Assembly: GCA_002811675.1 (NCBI GenBank)
Contig: PDIM01000058.1
Location: 118,746-182,745, forward strand
Direction of reading: 5' to 3'
From: Ichthyosporea sp. XGB-2017a
Taxonomy: Eukaryota; Opisthokonta; Ichthyosporea
Length of the DNA: 64,000 bases
The notes under the pieces were generated by a model. It saw nothing but the letters and a program-made list of their open reading frames with translations, searched no databases and was not told the DNA's origin. Below, in pieces: positions 53,152 through 63,582 of the stretch (its first letter is position 1; every line of letters starts with the position of its first letter). Both the position numbers and the translations under genes were made by a program.

Positions 53152-55314
53152 CTATTCAATATACGCAGTTTCGGGCGGTGCAGGGAGATTGGTTTCGGGA
53201 GGCATCATGCGAAAGCCAACTCGCTTTGTTCTACGGCTCCATTTTCTTTTCAGTCGCTTTTCATTTATGGCATGAGCACATATGACAATAAACGGCAGAA
53301 GAATGGCACCCGCAACAACAAACAGAAGCCACCAATATTCAGATAGCCAAGATGGATTGTCTTCACCTTCAACGGTATCGTCGGCGGGAATTAGTGTGCA
53401 GTTACCAACGCCGTTGCAAACACTCAGTCCCCCATCGCAAAAGCTTCCCTCTGGTCTATACAGAGTCTGTACTTCTGATAAAGACAGATATGACATTACT
53501 TCATCTGATGGCAAACATTGGCCATCAACACTGCAGCACACTACACACTGCTTTTCTCCCTCACAAAGACATTCAGTCAAATTCCACACTTCACAGCTAG
53601 GCTGAAGACAGGTTCCACTTTGACAAACCCCTGTCAAATTGATAGCAGGGTTAATGCAAGTGTCATTTTTAAATTCTTGAGCGGGGCATTCAACAGAAGT
53701 GCCATTGCATTTCGCGCTATGCAAGCAATTTGTTTCTGCATTACAAACAGTTTCTGGAGATTCAAACTTGCACTGACTATTACAGCACACTCCACTTTCG
53801 GGACTACACTGTACTCCGGGCTTTAAAGTGCAGGTGGTTCGATCGCAGCACGGGTCTTTGAGTAAGCATTCCTCATATGTTTTGCCACAGTCACACTGCT
53901 CTGGATATTCTATAACACCATTTCCACACTGGGAGTTTGGTATTCTGAAACAGTCTGCATTGGAACTGATTAAATTAAAGGCTATCTCGGCCCTACTGCA
54001 AGGTGAAAATTTTCTTTGGTTGGGGAGATTGATAAAGCTGCTGATTCCAAAATACATCAGATAATTGCCGTTTCCACCAGCACCTGGTGTACAGACAGGG
54101 TCACCCAAAGGGTCATGACCAGCACCAAAGCCATGTCCAATTTCGTGAGCAAAAACAAGGCTGCCTCGCCCTATTCCAATGTTCTTGCCTTCACTATTAA
54201 ACGACGAGAAGCCTATGTTTGTTCGATACGGCCCCATGTTGCTTTGTCGTCCGCAAATTCCACCATTAGTAGTTGGACTTCCTTTGAACGCTTTTCCCAA
54301 TACTGAGTCCTCGAAATCACGAAAGGTAAACAGATGTGAAAGGCAATAGCCAGCATGCTGTCCTGCTCCAAAATCTTTTAAAAATTGAAGCGAATCCTTT
54401 TCCGAACTATTTGCGACAACATTGCCAGTAGAGTTTTTGGCCTTCCATATAATGATGTTACCAACGTGAACATGAACATCTGTAATGTCTCCAAATGTTG
54501 TGCTCGAAAATATCGAGTCAACGTCAGCAAGCATTTGAATCAAAATGCTTTCAGTGTCTTCCACGACACCCCCACCTATATTCTCAAAAAAAGTTTCATC
54601 GGCCACAAGTTGCACTGAACATGACGGTCTTGTGCTTGAGAAGCCCCTTCGGTAGCGTCGTTTTGAAACACTTTTTCTGGACTGTGCGGTTTCATAAGCA
54701 GCTCTATGGATAATAGCTTTTTCTTCGTTATGCTGAACGTCAGTGGCTAATGGCTCGAACGGTACATCACCGCATTTGTGTTTGTGTACAATATCCATGT
54801 TGATATCCCTTTCCCTGTGCACCATATGATTGGCTTTTTCTTGAGCAGTTATTTTCATTTCACTTGATTCACTTTCCTTAATGTATTTAGCCACTGGCTC
54901 CACAATATACTTTTCCCCTTCAAAATGAATAAAACCTTCCACGTGGCCGGTTTTCTTAAGAACAAGAAAAGCTGACGAGTTCCCTTGGTGCCCAGCCACA
55001 TGCCCTTCATATATGCGTTTCTTGTTTATCGGCTGTACATAGGGGATTCCATTTTCCCCAACCACGGTGACTGATGTCCCAATTAATAACTCTGAGCTAT
55101 GCTGGGTGAGAATCAAGGGGATTTGAACACCATGGGTCCTAAAAGATAGAGATATTGTGTGCCATGGATCTTCTTCCGAATGAGGAAACACCGCAGGGAT
55201 ATGAACAGCGTGAAAGTTGCCAATCCCATCCACATTGTTAACAAAAATTGCTTCTGAAACAGGAAAGGCAAACATGAGCACCATGTACAGCCCAGTTAAA
55301 ATTTTCAAGTTCAT
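53152..55314 (-). CDS. ADAM10-like membrane metalloprotease
   Basis: 720 residues from the ATG at 55314; the upstream in-frame codon is TTG. A signal peptide (about 1-22) is followed by a prodomain with a cysteine-switch motif (HKCGDV) and a basic furin site (SKRRYRRG). The metalloprotease has the zinc motif HEIGHGFGAGHD beginning at His390 and the Met-turn YLMYFG. A disintegrin domain (CGNGVIEYPEQCDCG) and a Cys-rich region follow. A single membrane helix (WLLFVVAGAILLPFIVICAHA) and a short basic tail with Pro-rich ends close the protein. The lack of EGF repeats and the motif order place it with ADAM10/Kuzbanian or ADAM17. These shed ectodomains such as Notch ligands and receptors. No intron is seen. 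Confidence 0.85.
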   Translation of the reverse strand: MNLKILTGLYMVLMFAFPVSEAIFVNNVDGIGNFHAVHIPAVFPHSEEDPWHTISLSFRTHGVQIPLILTQHSSELLIGTSVTVVGENGIPYVQPINKKRIYEGHVAGHQGNSSAFLVLKKTGHVEGFIHFEGEKYIVEPVAKYIKESESSEMKITAQEKANHMVHRERDINMDIVHKHKCGDVPFEPLATDVQHNEEKAIIHRAAYETAQSRKSVSKRRYRRGFSSTRPSCSVQLVADETFFENIGGGVVEDTESILIQMLADVDSIFSSTTFGDITDVHVHVGNIIIWKAKNSTGNVVANSSEKDSLQFLKDFGAGQHAGYCLSHLFTFRDFEDSVLGKAFKGSPTTNGGICGRQSNMGPYRTNIGFSSFNSEGKNIGIGRGSLVFAHEIGHGFGAGHDPLGDPVCTPGAGGNGNYLMYFGISSFINLPNQRKFSPCSRAEIAFNLISSNADCFRIPNSQCGNGVIEYPEQCDCGKTYEECLLKDPCCDRTTCTLKPGVQCSPESGVCCNSQCKFESPETVCNAETNCLHSAKCNGTSVECPAQEFKNDTCINPAINLTGVCQSGTCLQPSCEVWNLTECLCEGEKQCVVCCSVDGQCLPSDEVMSYLSLSEVQTLYRPEGSFCDGGLSVCNGVGNCTLIPADDTVEGEDNPSWLSEYWWLLFVVAGAILLPFIVICAHAINEKRLKRKWSRRTKRVGFRMMPPETNLPAPPETAYIE

Positions 55315-56048
55315 TCTGTGAGCTTGGGACAAGCAGAGGGTGAAATAGTTGTATTACAAAGCACAGCACAGGTACTAAAATTGGTACAAGCGAATGGCAA
55401 AGAGAAGCGCAGAGTGGTGGAAATGAACGGCAGCATCAAGTGAGTTTGTGTGTGTGTGTGTGTGTGTGGCTATTTAGTCAAAGAGTGGAGAATGGAGTCC
55501 AAGGCTAAAGAGGTATAAGAGGGGGAGTCTGAGATTCACAGGAGGGGGGAGGGGGGAGGGAGTCTGTGGATCTTATCTTATCTACCATTCTGAAGAGAGT
55601 ACTAGTGTGTGTGGGAGAGAAAGAATTTTAGGAGATAGAGCCTATCTGTATAATTCTAGTCTCTGCACTGCACTGCATTCCTCACATAGCTTGGTATATA
55701 ATGAGTCACGAGTGCTAATACGGGTTAGGGGTATGGGAGAAGGGGTAGGGTAGGGAGGAGGTCTGAGCCTATAAGTTATCAAGTTTCTGGATTCTTGTTC
55801 TTCTCTCAGCTTTAAGGTGCAATCCCCCATTGTGAACATCGCAAGCGACTACTGATTCAGAGCAGAAGTGTTTGTCTATGTACTATCCTGATCATTGTGC
55901 CCAGGCTACCAAACACTCCACCAGTTAGCTGGGTGAACTATCTAGCTTCAAACTCGATCGGACCTGTAACCATTTAATTGTTCTTGGGTTCCTAGTAGAT
56001 ATAGTTTTACGTGCTGAATTCTGTAATTGAAGAAGTGAAGTGTCAGAC
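55315..56048. other. Head-to-head spacer of ADAM10-like and F-box genes
   Basis: 734 bp between start codons. It contains a GT microsatellite (about 55446-55468), a G-rich purine tract (about 55541-55562) and a TATATA element (about 55693). Probably a shared promoter. No gene was seen. Confidence 0.45.
55446..55468. repeat. GT dinucleotide microsatellite
   Basis: About 11 GT units in the ADAM/F-box spacer. Confidence 0.9.
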
Positions 56049-57506
56049 ATGGATCCTTCAGAGCTTGCTCTGTTTATGAATCCTACCGATTTTGTTGGAA
56101 AATTACCAGAATCCCTTTCTTTTGCCATTCTTTGTCGTGTTGATCCTCAGACGTAAGCTGCATTGAAATGCTGTAGTGACTTAAAGCGGGTATTTGGATG
56201 CTAATGAAGGACATTGTTTAATGAAATTTGTTTTGTTTGTATGAAGGCTCTTAGAAGGATGTCGTGTATCCAAATCTTGGAATGAAAGGGCATCGTGTGA
56301 AAAGGTATGTTGTTGTACGCTACTGCGGAGATTCTCATATGTTTTTTTTTTTTGTTGGTTTTAGAATGTACAGAGAATTTACCAACAATCATTTTTAGCT
56401 CTGGAAACTGAAGTGCATCAATGCGCGGTGGGAAAATTTAAGAAAAGAAAAAGAAACTTGGAAGCAGTTATACATACGATTAGGCTTTCACTGGCTTTCG
56501 AAACCTTTTAATTTCCACATTTTGGGAGATCAAAAGGAAGTCAAGGTTTCACAGACCTCTCGATTTGTAACTTCTGGTGCTCTTTGCGGCTTCGAAGTGA
56601 AGGCTGAGAAGTTTCACGAAAAGGTATACAAGCTAACTTCCTCGTGTGCTCACTAGTCTTCCTTTGGTCTAATACGTATTTATGTTGTTGGCTTGATAGG
56701 TGCTGGAGCGGGGGCCAGTTATTGTTGTGTGGGATACGAAAAACTGGGATTTATTTAGCAAAGCAGTGGGTAAATTGACGGAACACATAGAGGGATTGGA
56801 CTTAAAAACAAATATGCTGATGCCATATCAGGTAAGAGTTGCTCACGAAATGGAAGGAGCGTGACATGCGTGGAATTAGAAAGACTTATTTGTTATTGTT
56901 GTGTTTTTCTTTGGAAATGCGTGATAAAAGTTCGTTGTGTGGTATTATGATGAGGAGGAGTTGGCAAAAATTGACTTCGAGTTGAGCAAACTTGAAACAC
57001 TGGTGTTGAGCTACGGGGGAATGGAGATCACTCGTCGAAAGACCCTTGACTGCTCTGATAGGTATGTTTTATTGTGCCGGGCCTTTGTAGTATGTCAGTG
57101 ACTATTTTACTTATCTCCCGAAACCTTTATTTTTTGTTTAACACCCCCTTATAGCAAGAAGATGCTGTATAATTTTAAAAGCTGGGTTCTGGAATTCTGG
57201 TGGCAGATGGAAAGGAAGCGGGGATGGGAGATAAAGCGCAAAGTTATCCAATCTTCAAATGTTCAGAGTGGAGGTCAGCTATTGAGCCGCATATTTAGTA
57301 AGCGTCAGCTTTGGAAGAAGTACAATCGCCAGTGCAAGGAAGATATCAAAAGTTTAAATGGTATCTATCAAGAAACAAAGAAAAAGATCTGGCAGACTTC
57401 TTGGGGCATCTCTCTCTTGTACATGTTAGCGGTTGTGCTCCCTGCTCTCTTGGCTATCTGGTATAGCTCACAACCGGGAGATAAGAAGAGGCTCTATGCG
57501 CACTAA
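56049..57506 (+). CDS. Tail-anchored F-box protein
   Basis: Six exons: 56049-56152, 56247-56304, 56399-56623, 56700-56831, 56931-57061 and 57155-57506. All junctions keep frame and give 333 residues; introns are 76-99 bp. The F-box covers about residues 18-62 (LPESLSFAILCRVDPQT, then CRVSKSWNERA and LWKLKCINARW). A central domain follows with VIVVWDTKNWDLFSKAV and VVWYYDEEELAKIDFEL; I do not recognise it. The last 100 residues are basic and helical, and end with one hydrophobic helix (ISLLYMLAVVLPALLAIWY) plus a short polar tail, which is a tail-anchor arrangement. F-box proteins recruit substrates to SCF ubiquitin ligases. The anchor would place this one on an internal membrane. No substrate-binding repeats such as WD40, LRR or Kelch are present. 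Confidence 0.75.
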
Positions 57507-57673
57507 TTAACAAATAATTCAACTTACCATACACAGTACTGTAGAGGGTCTTCCCTAAAATCACAAATAAATGAGACAACTAAAGTTCTTATTAGAAAGT
57601 GGTGCCCAAATGGGCTTATCGTGTTTATTTCTTTTTTGTAACAAATTGCGAGGTAATGTTTTAAGATTCGTCC

Positions 57674-58771
57674 TCAAGCTTTGTGAAGGAAATCAGTCAT
57701 AGCCTGTTTAAGGCCTTCATCATCTCCTTTTGAATACGCCGTCAGCGCACTTTGCATTAAAAGAAGCTGTTTTTCAAGAACCGCCTTTCTGTTTTCGTGG
57801 AGCAATTGAAGTTTCACTTCCACATCACATTTGAGGTTTTCAAATTTCGTTTTCGATTCATCATGTATTTTTTCCCAGTCTTCTATAGCACCTGCTGGAG
57901 GAGCAAGGGCTAATTTATACTTTTCAAGCATATCCCTGTCATAGTCGTAGCTTACACGCATCACTTTCAGTTGCTTGGCTGTGTCTAAAGTGTCTTGAAT
58001 GGTTTTATCACACAGAGTTTTAATATTATCTACAAAGTATTGGAAGATAGTACCAAGCTCCTGCCCTCTAATACGAACATCGTGCATTATGTTGGCATTC
58101 TTTTGAAATAGTTCTCCGAACTCAGTATCACGCTTATTCTCCTCCTCTTCTTCTTCGCCTTTCTTTTCATTTTTGTAAACCATCCGTTTGAAAGCATCTT
58201 CCATAAGGGTCTGGGACTTTACTAGCGCTTGGAAAGATTTGTTAAGAGCCTGCGCGCATTTCAAGATGTCTGAGTATTCGCTCTTCATGTTCTGCAGTCC
58301 TTTAATTTTCGCTTCCAATACCTCATCTTGCGTCTTCTGGCACATCCCTGTCCGTTCCTTAAGCAGCTGTTCGTAATAGTGCCACCACGATCTTTTCTTT
58401 GATAATTTTCGGGAAGAAGAAGTTGCTGATTCATTTAAACTCTTACCATCCAAGATTTCTTTCGTGGGGTCTTCTTTCTCTTCAACTTCCTTATTATTTC
58501 CGTTTTTCTCTTCCACATCGGCAGATCCAACGCCGTCTCTAACTTTACTAGCAACAACAGCCACATCTTCACTTTCCACTTCCTCAATAACATTGTCTAG
58601 CTCACCAGCGTCATTGGTCAGATTCAAAACCTCCATGTCATCTTCGATATTGGTTTCACAGGAAACTGCTGCAGGCCTGGAGTCTTTAGCTCCAAGCTCC
58701 ACCACAGTAACACCTCCTCGGGTGATTGTGGATGCTCCTTCAACGGGATTTTCTTCAACTTCTTTAGTCAT
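57674..58771 (-). CDS. Arfaptin (BAR/AH-domain protein)
   Basis: 365 residues from the ATG at 58771 (MTKEVEENPVEG); the upstream in-frame codon at 58801 is TTG. Residues 1-110 are acidic and disordered. The arfaptin-homology BAR domain covers about 120-365: QALNKSFQALVKSQTLMEDAF, FQYFVDNIKTLCDKTIQDTL, RVSYDYDRDMLEKYKLALAPPAG and LQLLHENRKAVLEKQLLLMQSA. Arfaptins bind Arl1, Arf and Rac GTPases and sense curvature at the trans-Golgi network. An amphipathic helix just before the BAR domain (SWWHYYEQLLKER) could mediate membrane insertion. No intron is seen. Confidence 0.85.
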   Translation of the reverse strand: MTKEVEENPVEGASTITRGGVTVVELGAKDSRPAAVSCETNIEDDMEVLNLTNDAGELDNVIEEVESEDVAVVASKVRDGVGSADVEEKNGNNKEVEEKEDPTKEILDGKSLNESATSSSRKLSKKRSWWHYYEQLLKERTGMCQKTQDEVLEAKIKGLQNMKSEYSDILKCAQALNKSFQALVKSQTLMEDAFKRMVYKNEKKGEEEEEENKRDTEFGELFQKNANIMHDVRIRGQELGTIFQYFVDNIKTLCDKTIQDTLDTAKQLKVMRVSYDYDRDMLEKYKLALAPPAGAIEDWEKIHDESKTKFENLKCDVEVKLQLLHENRKAVLEKQLLLMQSALTAYSKGDDEGLKQAMTDFLHKA

Positions 58772-59026
58772 GATTGTATACTTCAAAAAACGAGCAAACA
58801 ATCAACCTAACAAAACAAACAAAGTGGAGAGGAGGGGAATTAATGATTCTCTGAGAGTAGCAAGTTTCACCTTTATGAACAGAGGTAGAAGTTAGCTAAT
58901 CTTCAGACATTCAATAGTTGAAAGAAAAGAAAAATAGAATACCAAGAATCAAAAAAGAAAAAAAAAAAGGAAGACAGAAAGAAAGAAAGAAAGAAGAATG
59001 CAAAGAAAAAAAAAAAAGAAGTACAG
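58772..59026. other. Purine-rich sequence left of the assembly gap
   Basis: After the arfaptin promoter region, A/G-rich sequence runs into the gap. The last 54 bases (58973-59026) are repeated exactly at 60046-60099. Confidence 0.8.
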
Positions 59027-60006
59027 NNNNNNNNNNNNNNNNNNNNNNNNNNNNNNNNNNNNNNNNNNNNNNNNNNNNNNNNNNNNNNNNNNNNNNNNNN
59101 NNNNNNNNNNNNNNNNNNNNNNNNNNNNNNNNNNNNNNNNNNNNNNNNNNNNNNNNNNNNNNNNNNNNNNNNNNNNNNNNNNNNNNNNNNNNNNNNNNNN
59201 NNNNNNNNNNNNNNNNNNNNNNNNNNNNNNNNNNNNNNNNNNNNNNNNNNNNNNNNNNNNNNNNNNNNNNNNNNNNNNNNNNNNNNNNNNNNNNNNNNNN
59301 NNNNNNNNNNNNNNNNNNNNNNNNNNNNNNNNNNNNNNNNNNNNNNNNNNNNNNNNNNNNNNNNNNNNNNNNNNNNNNNNNNNNNNNNNNNNNNNNNNNN
59401 NNNNNNNNNNNNNNNNNNNNNNNNNNNNNNNNNNNNNNNNNNNNNNNNNNNNNNNNNNNNNNNNNNNNNNNNNNNNNNNNNNNNNNNNNNNNNNNNNNNN
59501 NNNNNNNNNNNNNNNNNNNNNNNNNNNNNNNNNNNNNNNNNNNNNNNNNNNNNNNNNNNNNNNNNNNNNNNNNNNNNNNNNNNNNNNNNNNNNNNNNNNN
59601 NNNNNNNNNNNNNNNNNNNNNNNNNNNNNNNNNNNNNNNNNNNNNNNNNNNNNNNNNNNNNNNNNNNNNNNNNNNNNNNNNNNNNNNNNNNNNNNNNNNN
59701 NNNNNNNNNNNNNNNNNNNNNNNNNNNNNNNNNNNNNNNNNNNNNNNNNNNNNNNNNNNNNNNNNNNNNNNNNNNNNNNNNNNNNNNNNNNNNNNNNNNN
59801 NNNNNNNNNNNNNNNNNNNNNNNNNNNNNNNNNNNNNNNNNNNNNNNNNNNNNNNNNNNNNNNNNNNNNNNNNNNNNNNNNNNNNNNNNNNNNNNNNNNN
59901 NNNNNNNNNNNNNNNNNNNNNNNNNNNNNNNNNNNNNNNNNNNNNNNNNNNNNNNNNNNNNNNNNNNNNNNNNNNNNNNNNNNNNNNNNNNNNNNNNNNN
60001 NNNNNN
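59027..60006. other. Assembly gap, 980 N
   Basis: A run of unresolved bases. Open frames that cross it are artefacts. Its two edges carry identical 54-bp sequence, so it may be an unresolved overlap or a purine repeat array. Confidence 1.
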
Positions 60007-60014
60007 AAAAATAG

Positions 60015-60045
<31 letters not shown>

Positions 60046-60622
60046 GACAGAAAGAAAGAAAGAAAGAAGAATGCAAAGAAAAAAAAAAAAGAAGTACAGA
60101 AAATAATAAATTTTCAAAAAATTTTTGCGGAAATTCCTCAGACTTCAGAGTTCAGCAAGGAGCGTTAGCGACCCCGCCTGATTGTTTAATATTACTCTCA
60201 AGTCTCACCCTTTGCGTAACCCCTACTCTCTCTCTTTCTCAAATTGGTAGGGAAAGAGGGTACCCAGCTGAGATGGGAGAAAGAGTAGAAGAGTGCTTAC
60301 AAAGCTCAGATGGGGTAGAGGAGTGACCCTTGCACTACAATGGCACACCTTTCTTTGGCTAACCACATCATTAAACGACAAGCAGCCTTCAAACCACAGC
60401 TTCCCCAGCTAATATCTAGCAGGTAAATCAATGAATATGGCTTTTACAACGAGTCTAAACATCTGAACTCACTCGTTGCGAAAAACGAAAAACAAAACTC
60501 TCATTCTCCTTGGGTATCCCCATTTACACAGAACTGAAATGGCCAAACTTGGCTACCAACAGATACCGCCTTCACCACTGTCAATGAGCAGGACGTGCAG
60601 GAAGGCAGTGCAATGAAGAGAT
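60007..60622. other. Right edge of gap and intergenic upstream of the TRAX 3' end
   Basis: This begins with the A/G-rich repeat copy (60046-60099) and continues with unremarkable sequence, including CAAGGAGCGTTA at 60156-60167. No gene was recognised. Confidence 0.5.
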
Positions 60623-61805
60623 TCATGACCAAATGTCCTCTGCTTGGCGCTTATCTTGCCCTCTGTCAGAAACATCAGTTAACGAGCACCTATCAGTTCT
60701 TGCCGATATCATTTTGGCAGCTTCAAAGCTTTGAAGATGGATGTCGTAGCAGCCTGTTCCACATTACCATAATATCAAAAAGAAACACATGAACAAAGAG
60801 TCTTGGCTTTCAAAACGTTGCAAGGGCAAGAACATAAATACATACCTTTTTCCAATTTCATTAAGGAAGTTTTCATTGTCTTCATTTTACCAGAGAACTC
60901 TCTAATGCCTAAACCATGAAAGGGTAAGAATGCTAACAAACAAATGTTTTAGTAAACCGAACAGAGGAGACTCACAAGAGGCTACAAGCGTGTCCTTACC
61001 CATATAGAAGCGCCTCACAGTATCGGTGAGGCGAAAGATAAGTTGTCTATCTCCATTGGAAACACTTGTTAACGCCAGGCGCATGATTTCTCCAGTAATG
61101 TCAGTAATCCCCAAAAGATAATCTGTTTCATCCAAAAGAATAGGCTCCCCTTCAAATTGCGAGACGCAATCGTTGTAGGATAAAACTGGACCATCGCAGT
61201 CACCATTGGCGACAAATGCTGCAAAGGCTGCGGCTTCTATATACTCCTGAACCCCTCCAGAGAAGGAGCGTTGGTTTCTTCACAACAGAAATTACGACAA
61301 ACACTGTCAGTCAATATATACCTTTAATTTCCGTGATAAGCATTAAGAATAACACACACAAAGCGAATCGGTAGCTCCACTCACCTGTACAACATGTCCA
61401 TTTCACCCCCAACACGCCGAGTCTTTGCTGCTATAAGAGATTTAAACATATCGACCAACAGATCCCTCACACCTGCCAAATTCTTAGAGCACTTTTGAAA
61501 AGCTTCGTGGTCTTTTTTGGCATTCAGGGCCTGACGATGCACTTCAAAAATGATTTTTTTCGACAGAGACGTTATGTCTCTGCTTTTCCGTATGACATCA
61601 TCGCGATAGCCATTCTACATAGCATGCCAAATTTAGCCAATTAGTACACAGCGGATTATAGGAAGCGAATACACACACCGAGATCAATCAATACCTTTTC
61701 GTCCAGCACTTCCTGGTAATGCTTAAAGGCAGACAGGCTCTCATTAACTTCATCATATACACCCCTCTCGCAATCTTTGTGACCTCTTTTGCTACTTGAA
61801 CCCAT
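60623..61805 (-). CDS. TSNAX: Translin-associated factor X (TRAX)
   Basis: Five exons on the minus strand: 61805-61695, 61614-61385, 61277-61000, 60899-60846 and 60753-60623. Joined, they give 267 residues and keep frame at each junction. Signatures are SRDITSLSKKIIFEVHR, GGVQEYIEAAAF, DYLLGITDITGEIMRLALTSV and, across the last introns, RFYMEFSGKMKTMKTSLMKLEKGCYDI. TRAX pairs with translin in the C3PO endoribonuclease, which removes the passenger strand in RNAi and processes tRNA 5' leaders. The conserved acidic pair in the GEIMR segment, part of the C3PO catalytic site, is retained as Glu. The start is the first ATG after an upstream region without similarity. Exon 4 is only 54 bp. Confidence 0.9.
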
Positions 61806-62104
61806 TTTCACACCTCGACCAAAACAATCCTACCCAAAGTAAGACCAATGATCCAAATGAACAGCCCACACTAAACTTAAATCTTAGAATCTGCACCTAA
61901 CACGAGGAAATAGTCGATGGACTTCTCGAGTGACCTCTTGTTGCGCATTTATTTTTATAGTTATTTATTTGAAACAGTCGCATGGGGGGGGTCCATTAGG
62001 GTTGGATTGGCACACTGACAGTTCTGCAAGTTTCACAAACGGAGCCAAATGCCCGTTCCCGTGACCACGCGCCCCCCTTCTCTCCCCCATTGGGATGCCA
62101 ACTG
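61806..62104. other. Spacer upstream of TRAX
   Basis: About 300 bp holding the TRAX promoter and the PIGL 3' region. A G-run lies at about 61984. Nothing else was seen. Confidence 0.5.
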
Positions 62105-62968
62105 TTAACCACCACCATGCAGGCGGTTTCGGCGAACCACCAAGGTGTTTGCAAACATATATCTCGAGAAGAGGAGATATAATCGGCGGAACCATACCAG
62201 CTGACTGGAATGGCACTTCATGGCTCGCCAACCACGTAGCATACCTTGCAACCCCCCAGCAGAAATCACCCTACATCCCTCTTTTCCTGATATCCACAGC
62301 TGGGCCACGCAAAGAATCATATCCCACACCCCAATGTATTTGCGGAATATCGTCACACTCTCCAGATAAAGTACACTTCTCAACAACGCTAATGCATCTC
62401 GGTTTTTTACTTCACCTTCTACCCCCAAAAGCCATTCCATCCCGTAAAAGCAGCTGCGATGATTGACATGACCCGACACACCATATGAATCAAAAGTAAT
62501 AAGAGTATCGATTCCCCATCTGCAAACAAATCCAGCAACTGTCTCACCCACATTCTCCGGAACCCATTCAACCGGCCCGTCAGGGAACACTTTCTCCGAG
62601 TCAACAATGCCAACTTTAGATATTTTGATCCCCAGCTCATTGCAGCTAGCAAGAAGCTCCTTCTTTCGTATCTTGCCCAGTCCATCATAATTGCCCGTGG
62701 ACATGCACAACAAATGCATATTGCAATCTGTTGCCAACTGCTGGATCACTGGAGCAAAAAACATGCACTCATCATCGGGATGGGCAATGAGGATCATTAC
62801 ACTCCGTTTCTTACTCCCATTACTCTTTGTTAGAAAGGCCAACGTATCTGCCCATTGATTATTTCTGTAATATTCGTAAGAAGCATACAGAAACCCACAA
62901 ACTGCTACAGCCCCCAGCAACATCAACCAGTGCGACCCCTCAAAAATGCCCAATCCCTCACTGTACAT
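62105..62968 (-). CDS. PIGL: PIGL, GlcNAc-PI de-N-acetylase
   Basis: 287 residues from the ATG at 62968 (MYSEGLGIFEGSHW); the longer frame begins with TTG. One N-terminal membrane helix (about 15-35; WLMLLGAVAVCGFLYASY) is followed by a cytosolic LmbE/PIG-L domain. It carries the zinc motif AHPDDE, then CMSTGNYDGLGKIRKKEL, TFDSYGVSGHVNHRS with the second metal histidine, and SVLYLESV. The enzyme removes the acetyl group from GlcNAc-PI in the second step of GPI-anchor synthesis at the ER. This fits the presence of a probably GPI-anchored G8 protein in the same window. The C-terminus is basic. No intron is seen. Confidence 0.92.
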   Translation of the reverse strand: MYSEGLGIFEGSHWLMLLGAVAVCGFLYASYEYYRNNQWADTLAFLTKSNGSKKRSVMILIAHPDDECMFFAPVIQQLATDCNMHLLCMSTGNYDGLGKIRKKELLASCNELGIKISKVGIVDSEKVFPDGPVEWVPENVGETVAGFVCRWGIDTLITFDSYGVSGHVNHRSCFYGMEWLLGVEGEVKNRDALALLRSVLYLESVTIFRKYIGVWDMILCVAQLWISGKEGCRVISAGGLQGMLRGWRAMKCHSSQLVWFRRLYLLFSRYMFANTLVVRRNRLHGGG

Positions 62969-63582
62969 TATATCACTAAACCTCTCAATCTCACACTCGC
63001 CTCTACTCAAAACTGCAGCCCCGCCTATTGCAGCATCTGGACAGTGTCAGTCACAATGTTAATCCCTCTAGAGAGGGCAATGCTGCCGCACAAATAAAAT
63101 TAACCACGTACATGTACAATTATTCCCTCAGAGGGGTATAGGGTTCTCCAGCAGCTCCCCTCGAGCCTGGAGATATTTCACGTGTCACGTGCGCGGGGTC
63201 CTTTACTTGCCCCTCTCATGTAGTACTGTGTGTCCCTCTGGCGCAGTAGTTTATTTTTATTATTGGGGCACATGGCTGTGTAGCAGCACAGTACTATGAT
63301 GGGCTCTTTTATTTTATTTTATTATTATTTGAACCATTGTTATTATTATATAGCTATAGCTACTGGCTGGGCTGTGTTGTATTGTACTGTGTGTTACTCC
63401 CGCCCTCATATTCTTACACTGCCCAAAGGTACAACTTGAAGCGCCTCAACTTACTCAGATTTGTATTTGGTAGTTTGTTGGACGAAGAAAGAGACAGACA
63501 GAGATTGTTCCAGTGATACATACACACAAACTGTGATTCAGGGAAATAATAACTTGGAAGAGACTATACATATATTATAACA
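62969..63582. other. Head-to-head spacer of PIGL and TIM17
   Basis: 614 bp between start codons. It contains AT-rich runs (about 63300-63350, including TATATAG) and several GTACTGTG-like words. Probably a shared promoter. No gene was seen. Confidence 0.45.

Noticed and set aside
7377..57543. Recurring TACTGTA/TACAGTA words in spacers
   Set aside because: About eight copies were found, close to the roughly eight expected on two strands by chance.
58903..60168. Open frames of 338-416 codons on both strands across the gap
   Set aside because: They consist mainly of N; the ends are purine low complexity.
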